In this document: positions 4,748-8,729 of the stretch, piece after piece
How the letters are laid out: each line of letters begins with the position of its first letter
Numbering within the stretch: the first letter of the stretch is position 1
NCBI GenBank assembly: GCA_031278315.1
Contig: JAITKS010000186.1
Span: 1-8,729, forward strand
Direction: 5' to 3'
Length of the DNA: 8,729 nucleotides
Source of the DNA: Planctomycetaceae bacterium
GTDB taxonomy: Bacteria; Planctomycetota; Planctomycetia; Pirellulales; Thermoguttaceae
Position numbers and translations under genes: made by a program
Notes under the pieces: model-generated
Told to the model about the DNA's origin: nothing
The model's database searches: none
What the model saw: the letters and a program-made list of their open reading frames with translations, nothing else

Positions 4748-7075
4748 TTACTTTATTTTTGTTTTAAAAAAGTTTTGCGGCAAGATTAATAAAATAGCCG
4801 GCAGAATAATTAAGTCGGCTAAACACGCTACAATCAATAATGCAAACATGAAAAAACTGAAATAAACCGTCGGCGTAAATGTACTCAACGAAAAAACCAG
4901 TAACCCAAACGCACAAACCGCCGACGTCTGAACTAACGCCGTACTACATCGCCTATATCCATCTGTTATCGCCTCAATACACGATAATCCTGAACGTAAT
5001 CCTTCACGATAACACACAATGAAATGTACAGTTCCATCAACCGATAATCCTAACGCAGCACTTGCAGTCAACATCGTTCCTATCTCAATTCTTATTCCAG
5101 CAAATCCTAATATTCCGAACAGCATAATACACGGAAAAACATTCGGTAACATCAATAAAATACCGCGAATAATCCCGCCCGCAAAAATTGAAAGAATTAT
5201 CGTTATCAAAATAAACGCCGATAAAAAACTCCTTTGCAAATCAGCTAACAACTGACGCTGCGCCCGATAAACCAAAGGAACTCCCCCGCAAACATAATTG
5301 TCTAATAATTTTACATCGCCGAAATGCGATAAATCTTTTTTGATATACTCATCTACGATACGTTTTACACTATCAAGAAAAGGTCCCTGATCCTCATTTC
5401 GAGACGCAAAATTTCGTACAGTAATTCTCCAATATTGCTTATTGTCTTTTTCAGCGAAATAACCCGAAGTTATTAAATCGTCACGATTCGCATACAGTAA
5501 TTTTGCGAATATCCGCTCTCTCACAATATTACGCCAACCTCCCGCATAAATCGACGGAACTCGCGACAAGAAATTACGCGGACTAATTACAGTCAACTCT
5601 GAATTTAATTGTTTTCGTAACGAAAATGCAAGGTCTTCAATTACCCGCAAATTCCTTAACATCTCTGTTGCGTCTTTTCCTTGTGTTTCAATAACAATCT
5701 CAATAGGAATCAAAGGACCAATTCGTTTTTCTATCCAATCATAATCGAGTACAGGTTTCGAGTCGTGCGACAGCATCGCTTGAATTCCGACATAAGTTTT
5801 AATTTTCGTTACACCAAATAACCCCGCTATAAATAACACTAACGTAATAAAAATTATCAGCCGACAATAACGTAACGAAAAATAAGGAAGCCATCGGCAC
5901 AACAATTTCCCAATCCATGTATCAGCACGATTATTGTTAATCGCATTGTTATTTTTTATTTTCGATTTCTGTTTTCTTTGTGCCATCCACTTTCGCGAAG
6001 GAAATAACGAATAATGCATTCCGATAAAAATTACCATCATCACCGACGCACATAAAATTGAAATTGCACTGAAAAAACCGAATTTACGAATCGGAATCAT
6101 CTCGCTGCCAGTGAACGAAAATAGCGCAACAACAGTTGTCATAACAGCAATAAAAGTTGGTCCGATAGTATCTCTTAACGCACAATTTATAGCAAGTTGC
6201 GGCGGTAAGATACTAACCGCTTGACGATAATAACTCACGATGTACATTCCAAATGAAATCGATAAAACAAGCGTTAAATTCACCGCAAGCATAAGAACCG
6301 AATCAAACGGGATTCCAGAATAATAAATCAACGCAAGACAAATATATTGATTAAAAATTGCAAGCACAAAAACCACAAATGTCGCTTGCAAGTTGTGCAT
6401 ACAAATTAACGAAATAATAATACATAACGAATATGAATACATATTAAGCCGAATTAAATCAGCTTTACTCGCATTATCAATTGCAACACTGTCCATCGTT
6501 GAACCGGCTACGTGAATTGCACTTGCATCAAGACCTTCAATCTCCGTTGCAGCTTTCCATACGTATTCAACAGCGTCCCGTCTGTATTTTGAACCGTCAT
6601 CGGAAATCAACGCAATAAGACAAGTTGTTTCTCCGTCAGTCGAAATGAGCCAATGCGACATCCTCTCAATAGCAGCTTTTTTCGTTAAATTAAGCGGTTC
6701 ATCCCGCAATTGCTCATAAACATCACGTCCAGTAATTACCTTGCGATAATAAACAACTTCTTCATCTCCGCGCTGCACGGGAGACAAAAGTTTATCTCGA
6801 AATTCATCAAGCTCTGCCGATTCTAGCGTGCAACCTTCCCACGTAATCATCAATATCTCATCGTAACCAAAAAGTTTGTTAAATCGGCCAAGCAATTTCG
6901 TTTCCTCAAAAGATTGCGGAATCCAATCTTCAACCCGATTCTCTGTCCGCGTCCATGATTGCATCGCGCCATAAAGAACTAACGGCACCAAAATACAAAG
7001 CATCAACGATAAAAAAATATATCGTCTAATCAAAAAATAAATGAAATGAATAATTCTGCGTTTAATTTTTTTCAT
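4748..7075 (-). CDS. MMPL/RND-family transporter (lone permease)
   Basis: 775 aa inner-membrane protein of the RND superfamily, MMPL/patched-like branch. It shows the duplicated layout: one N-terminal helix (about 20-37), a periplasmic loop to about 210 with DWIP at 50-53 and FGYDE at 69-73, five helices (about 212-355), a basic Asn/Lys-rich cytoplasmic linker (363-385), then a helix at about 403-423, a second large loop and five helices (about 617-763). The second bundle has GLSVDGTVHF, with Asp680 in the place of the family's proton-relay Asp; the matching stretch of the first bundle (SISFGMYIVSYY, 272-283) has no acidic residue. Relatives export lipids, hopanoids or other hydrophobic compounds. 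No membrane-fusion protein or outer-membrane gene is adjacent. The ATG at 7075 lacks a clear ribosome binding site but opens with a typical basic stretch before helix 1. Family certain; substrate unknown. Confidence 0.9.
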   Translation of the reverse strand: MKKIKRRIIHFIYFLIRRYIFLSLMLCILVPLVLYGAMQSWTRTENRVEDWIPQSFEETKLLGRFNKLFGYDEILMITWEGCTLESAELDEFRDKLLSPVQRGDEEVVYYRKVITGRDVYEQLRDEPLNLTKKAAIERMSHWLISTDGETTCLIALISDDGSKYRRDAVEYVWKAATEIEGLDASAIHVAGSTMDSVAIDNASKADLIRLNMYSYSLCIIISLICMHNLQATFVVFVLAIFNQYICLALIYYSGIPFDSVLMLAVNLTLVLSISFGMYIVSYYRQAVSILPPQLAINCALRDTIGPTFIAVMTTVVALFSFTGSEMIPIRKFGFFSAISILCASVMMVIFIGMHYSLFPSRKWMAQRKQKSKIKNNNAINNNRADTWIGKLLCRWLPYFSLRYCRLIIFITLVLFIAGLFGVTKIKTYVGIQAMLSHDSKPVLDYDWIEKRIGPLIPIEIVIETQGKDATEMLRNLRVIEDLAFSLRKQLNSELTVISPRNFLSRVPSIYAGGWRNIVRERIFAKLLYANRDDLITSGYFAEKDNKQYWRITVRNFASRNEDQGPFLDSVKRIVDEYIKKDLSHFGDVKLLDNYVCGGVPLVYRAQRQLLADLQRSFLSAFILITIILSIFAGGIIRGILLMLPNVFPCIMLFGILGFAGIRIEIGTMLTASAALGLSVDGTVHFIVCYREGLRSGLSCIEAITDGYRRCSTALVQTSAVCAFGLLVFSLSTFTPTVYFSFFMFALLIVACLADLIILPAILLILPQNFFKTKIK

Positions 7076-7220
7076 AAATTTACAAACAGTTTAAAAATAA
7101 AATCCAAATATAATTTCAAGGATTCGGTTTGTGATAATACTTCAACCTACTTTGTATTGTTAGGTCAGACAATTCAGTAAAAAATCTGATCGCCATTTCA
7201 GGACTATTTAATGAATACAT

Positions 7221-7256
7221 GTTTAAAAACAAATACCGAAATCTAAAGTGTGAAAA
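7221..7256. repeat. Dispersed repeat, inverted partner at 4313-4347
   Basis: Reverse-complement match to 4313-4347 (24 bases with two differences plus about 12 weaker bases). Its right part is the first unit of the 14-bp array that follows, which suggests the array grew from the edge of this element. Confidence 0.65.
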
Positions 7257-7313
7257 TTAAAGTGTGAAAATTAAAGTGTGAGATTTAAAGTGTGAGATTT
7301 AAAGTGTGAAAAG
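7244..7313. repeat. Tandem array, 14-bp unit, 5 copies
   Basis: Units are TAAAGTGTGAAAAT (7244), the same (7258), TAAAGTGTGAGATT (7272), the same (7286) and TAAAGTGTGAAAAG (7300). The AAAAT-type and AGATT-type units come in adjacent pairs, as expected if pairs were duplicated. Same period as the array at 4692-4747, but an unrelated unit sequence. Confidence 0.93.
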
Positions 7314-7524
7314 TATATTACCACAACACGAATTACATTAGCGTAACAAAAAAATATAACTTGACAATCGGTAACAAAAAAAATGAATAACAATAACTGA
7401 TAACTATTTTAACGGACATTATGTTTTTCACTTTAATACTGATAATCATACTTAAAAACAAACACAGGGGACTTGTTTGAATAAATTAAATTTATAGAAT
7501 ATTAAGCCATTCACTAAACGCAGC

Positions 7525-7556
7525 AAGCAGTCTTTATTACAAGCAGTCTTTATTAT
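7525..7556. repeat. 16-bp direct repeat, 2 copies
   Basis: AAGCAGTCTTTATTAC (7525-7540) is followed directly by AAGCAGTCTTTATTAT (7541-7556). Confidence 0.85.
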
Positions 7557-7663
7557 ATTCGCTTCAAGGAGACTGTTTTAAGTTCGTATTCACAGATTGG
7601 AATTTCTAAAATTATTTTTTAGAGTTTCCATTTAATTAACGTTTTCAGTTTATTTTTGAGTAT

Positions 7664-7679
7664 TACGAAATACATGAAA
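7664..7679. repeat. 16-mer shared with 2517-2532
   Basis: TACGAAATACATGAAA, identical to 2517-2532, ends 49 bases before the ATG of the small protein gene. Confidence 0.5.
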
Positions 7680-7728
7680 TAACAAAATAAACGAAAAATT
7701 TTATTTCATATTTTTTTAGATAAATTTT

Positions 7729-8028
7729 ATGCAAACTCCGAAACAAGTTCTTGATATGTATTTTCTTGATACGCGATATGCGTTATTGGAAATCGCAGCG
7801 ATGTTTGATCGCTATGACGATGCTGCCGCACGTACTGATAATGCCGGCACAAATACCGGCACAAATGTCGATACAGATGTCGATACAGATACGGTTAAAT
7901 TCTCTTGTGATCAACGTCGAGATCAACTTGAGGAAGCGGTAAAAATTTTGCTAAATTGCCCCAATGCAGAACGCACAAAAACAATGTTGAATCATTTCTC
8001 TGATCAACCGATTGATCCCGTGAGGTGA
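7729..8028 (+). CDS. Small planctomycete-type protein of unknown function
   Basis: 99 aa, no signal peptide or membrane helix. The N-terminal part (residues 2-32, with YFLDTRYALLEIAAMFDRYD) and the C-terminal part (about 60-95, DQRRDQLEEAVKIL, then ERTKTMLNHFSD) look like amphipathic helices. They match a pattern I remember from short hypothetical proteins of planctomycetes ('YFLEAR..LL.IAA.LDR ... FSD'), which is the main reason for accepting it as a gene. Between them, residues 39-54 (AGTNTGTNVDTDVDTD) come from four 12-bp tandem units, probably a lineage-specific expansion of a flexible loop. The ATG at 7729 has no visible ribosome binding site. The last codons and the TGA lie inside the left arm of a dispersed hairpin element (8018-8047). 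Function unknown. Confidence 0.7.
   Translation: MQTPKQVLDMYFLDTRYALLEIAAMFDRYDDAAARTDNAGTNTGTNVDTDVDTDTVKFSCDQRRDQLEEAVKILLNCPNAERTKTMLNHFSDQPIDPVR
7843..7890 (+). repeat. In-frame 12-bp tandem repeat inside the small protein gene
   Basis: Four 12-bp units: GCCGGCACAAAT (7843), ACCGGCACAAAT (7855), GTCGATACAGAT (7867), GTCGATACAGAT (7879). They encode AGTN, TGTN, VDTD, VDTD. The two pairs differ from each other, so this is two duplications of related 12-mers. Confidence 0.9.
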
Positions 8029-8078
8029 TAAATACATCACGTCACGGCTATATTGAAGATACCCCTTCGTGATATGAT
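8018..8078. repeat. Dispersed palindromic element, copy 1 (overlaps a stop codon)
   Basis: A 12-bp stem with one mismatch: CCGTGAGGTGAT (8018-8029), loop AAATAC, ATCACGTCACGG (8036-8047). It is followed by CTATATTGAAGATACCCCTT and CGTGATATGAT. The same layout and a closely related sequence appear at 8423-8483, so this is a repeat family and not just a terminator. The TGA of the small protein gene (8026-8028) sits in the left arm. No T-run follows the stem. Confidence 0.82.
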
Positions 8079-8084
8079 TTGTAA

Positions 8085-8104
8085 AGACACCATGTCTTGT
8101 GTCT
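8085..8104. repeat. Small palindrome AGACAC / GTGTCT
   Basis: AGACAC (8085-8090), loop CATGTCTT, GTGTCT (8099-8104). An alternative pairing AAGACA-CCA-TGTCTT overlaps it. It follows the first hairpin element directly. Confidence 0.55.
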
Positions 8105-8239
8105 CTATGTTACGGAATAAATGTAATATTTCGGTGAAAATTTTTTCTAAATGTTTCAAATGTATTTTAAACGAACCTTATTTTTCACCTTATTTTTCTG
8201 AACAAAACAACCTTAGTAGCCAAGAGATCACAACAAACC

Positions 8240-8295
8240 AACCTTATTACCTTATTAACAAATCATTTTTTGATAATAAAGTAATAAGGTTTTTG
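8240..8295 (+). terminator. Long AT-rich hairpin with T-run, possible terminator
   Basis: Left arm 8240-8257 (AACCTTATTACCTTATTA) pairs with 8274-8291 with one mismatch (C8251/A8280). The loop can pair further (CAAA 8259-8262 with TTTG 8269-8272), giving an almost complete 52-base hairpin. TTTTTGTG follows the GG. On the plus strand it could end transcription of the small gene, 212 bases after its stop. The AT-rich stem is atypical for a terminator, so it may simply be another mobile palindrome. Confidence 0.5.
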
Positions 8296-8330
8296 TGTTT
8301 TTGTAACATTTCAATAATGTTACCAATTCA

Positions 8331-8400
8331 GATTTTTTTTATTAACCGCAGAGGACACAGAGAACACAGAGAAATCAGATTTTGTAATTTTAGATTTTGT
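8331..8400. repeat. Dispersed 'acacagag' repeat, copy 2
   Basis: GATTTTTTTT, then ATTAACCGCAGAGGACACAG, AGAACACAGAGAAATCAG and ATTTTGTAATTTTAGATTTT. Internally it has one more ACACAGAG than copies 1 and 3. It accounts for the peptide NRRGHREHRE in a frame that I do not accept as coding. Confidence 0.85.
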
Positions 8401-8422
8401 GAGATAATTTATCCATTTGATT

Positions 8423-8483
8423 CCGTGTGTGGTGAGTACACCACGCACGGCTACATTGGAAATACCCCTTTCGGGAGTATGAT
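8423..8483. repeat. Dispersed palindromic element, copy 2
   Basis: A 12-bp stem with one T-G wobble: CCGTGTGTGGTG (8423-8434), loop AGTA, CACCACGCACGG (8439-8450). It is followed by CTACATTGGAAATACCCCTT and TCGGGAGTATGAT. The tail can form a second stem, ATACCCC (8462-8468) with GGAGTAT (8474-8480), with one mismatch. Relative to copy 1 the arms differ at several positions but still pair, which suggests selection for the fold or recent templating. Confidence 0.82.
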
Positions 8484-8524
8484 AATAAAAGAACTACTAA
8501 TCAAAAAGTCCCGCAAAAAAATAA

Positions 8525-8590
8525 ATTATTTCACTGATATACCAATTACACTTTAAAATTCGTTTTTTAGTAATATATCAGTGGAATATT
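8525..8590. repeat. Inverted repeat CACTGATATA / TATATCAGTG
   Basis: Ten perfect bases (8532-8541 and 8574-8583), extended to 17 with two mismatches (8525-8541 and 8574-8590), spaced by 32 bases. A near copy of one arm, ATTATTCAACTGATATA, lies at 221-237 beside the 69-bp array. Confidence 0.6.
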
Positions 8591-8650
8591 TTTTTTATTA
8601 ACCACAGAGGACACAGAGGAAGAATATTTTGTAATTTTAGATTTTAAATT
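8588..8650. repeat. Dispersed 'acacagag' repeat, copy 3
   Basis: T-run, then ATTAACCACAGAGGACACAG, AGGAAGAATA and TTTTGTAATTTTAGATTTTA. Closest to copy 1 in length and to copy 2 in its first half. Confidence 0.85.
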
Positions 8651-8674
8651 TAAGTGAATTACTAAAAAAATATT

Positions 8675-8729
8675 TTAGGCGGGAACGCAGGCGTCCCGCC
8701 TGCATCTTTTTTGTACAAAAAACGCCTAA
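8675..8729. repeat. Nested, mutually exclusive palindromes at window end
   Basis: Outer arms TTAGGCG (8675-8681) and CGCCTAA (8723-8729). Inside, AGGCGGGA (8677-8684) can pair with TCCCGCCT (8694-8701), or alternatively GCAGGCG (8687-8693) with CGCCTGC (8697-8703). These two stems overlap, so only one can form. A perfect TTTTTTGTACAAAAAA (8707-8722) follows. GC content rises sharply compared with the surroundings. The element may continue past the window edge. Confidence 0.75.

Larger units (their letters stand above)
7076..7728. other. Divergent intergenic region, 653 bp
   Basis: Lies between the 5' ends of the transporter (minus) and the small protein gene (plus). It holds the inverted-repeat copy at 7221-7256, a 14-bp tandem array (7244-7313), a 16-bp direct repeat (7525-7556), a 6-bp hairpin (CAAACA 7459-7464 with TGTTTG 7474-7479), and the 16-mer shared with 2517-2532. 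A TTGACA at 7361-7366 lacks a good -10 partner. No ORF here looks coding. Confidence 0.85.
8029..8729. other. Gene-free 3' region dense in palindromes and dispersed repeats
   Basis: No credible gene in 701 bases. In order: hairpin element copy 1 (to 8078), AGACAC/GTGTCT palindrome (8085-8104), a 52-base hairpin (8240-8291), 'acacagag' repeat copy 2 (8331-8400), hairpin element copy 2 (8423-8483), an inverted repeat (8525-8590), 'acacagag' repeat copy 3 (8588-8650) and nested palindromes to the window end (8675-8729). Confidence 0.85.

Noticed and set aside
4748..7075. Tripartite efflux pump operon
   Set aside because: Only the permease is present; the protein is MMPL-like, and no adaptor or outer-membrane channel gene lies in the window.
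4313..7256. Composite transposon carrying the MMPL gene
   Set aside because: The inverted repeats are short and imperfect, no transposase is present, and no target-site duplication is visible.
7361..7366. TTGACA on the plus strand as a promoter for the small protein gene
   Set aside because: At 17 bases the -10 would be TGAATA, a poor match, and it lies more than 360 bases before the start codon.
8053..8556. A 167-codon open frame with a TTG start
   Set aside because: It runs through two hairpin/dispersed repeat elements and a long palindrome, encodes the spurious NRRGHREHRE peptide, has no ribosome binding site and no recognisable domain.

Overview
The window is AT-rich, sparsely coded bacterial chromosome. 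The gene content points to a planctomycete of the Pirellula/Rhodopirellula type. The evidence is a secreted thioredoxin-fold protein ending in a YHS-like 'GYCPV..W..G' domain, a HEAT/TPR protein with an 'NPYHFGA.IGMG' signature, a lone MMPL/RND transporter with the N-terminal 'DWIP..FG.DE' pattern, and a short 'YFLDTRYALLEIAAMFDR' protein. This assignment rests on remembered family patterns, not a search. The base composition is lower in GC than most cultured planctomycetes.

Layout: 1-185 is a tandem array of a 69-bp unit with two hairpins per unit. 256-2055 (minus) is a two-gene unit: an upstream HEAT/TPR protein (clear ribosome binding site, GTG start) and a downstream 3-hydroxyacyl-CoA dehydrogenase that lacks the usual hydratase half and the last part of the C-terminal domain. 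2056-2779 is a divergent intergenic region with a duplicated element and several hairpins. 2780-4297 (plus) is the secreted thioredoxin/YHS protein. 4298-4747 is a convergent spacer with dispersed and 14-bp tandem repeats. 4748-7075 (minus) is the MMPL/RND transporter. 7076-7728 is a divergent spacer with a second 14-bp array. 7729-8028 (plus) is a 99-residue protein of unknown function. 8029-8729 has no credible gene and is a dense cluster of palindromes and dispersed repeats.

Apart from the HEAT/TPR-dehydrogenase pair, the genes look like separate transcription units. Their products point to fatty-acyl metabolism, envelope redox or metal handling, and lipid or hydrophobic-substrate export, but nothing in the sequence shows that they work together. 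The most unusual content is non-coding: at least four kinds of tandem array (periods 12, 14, 16 and 69 bp), in-frame 12-bp expansions inside two genes, and several families of palindromic intergenic elements, one of which supplies a gene's stop codon. I see no defence system, CRISPR array, integrase, transposase, tRNA or rRNA.
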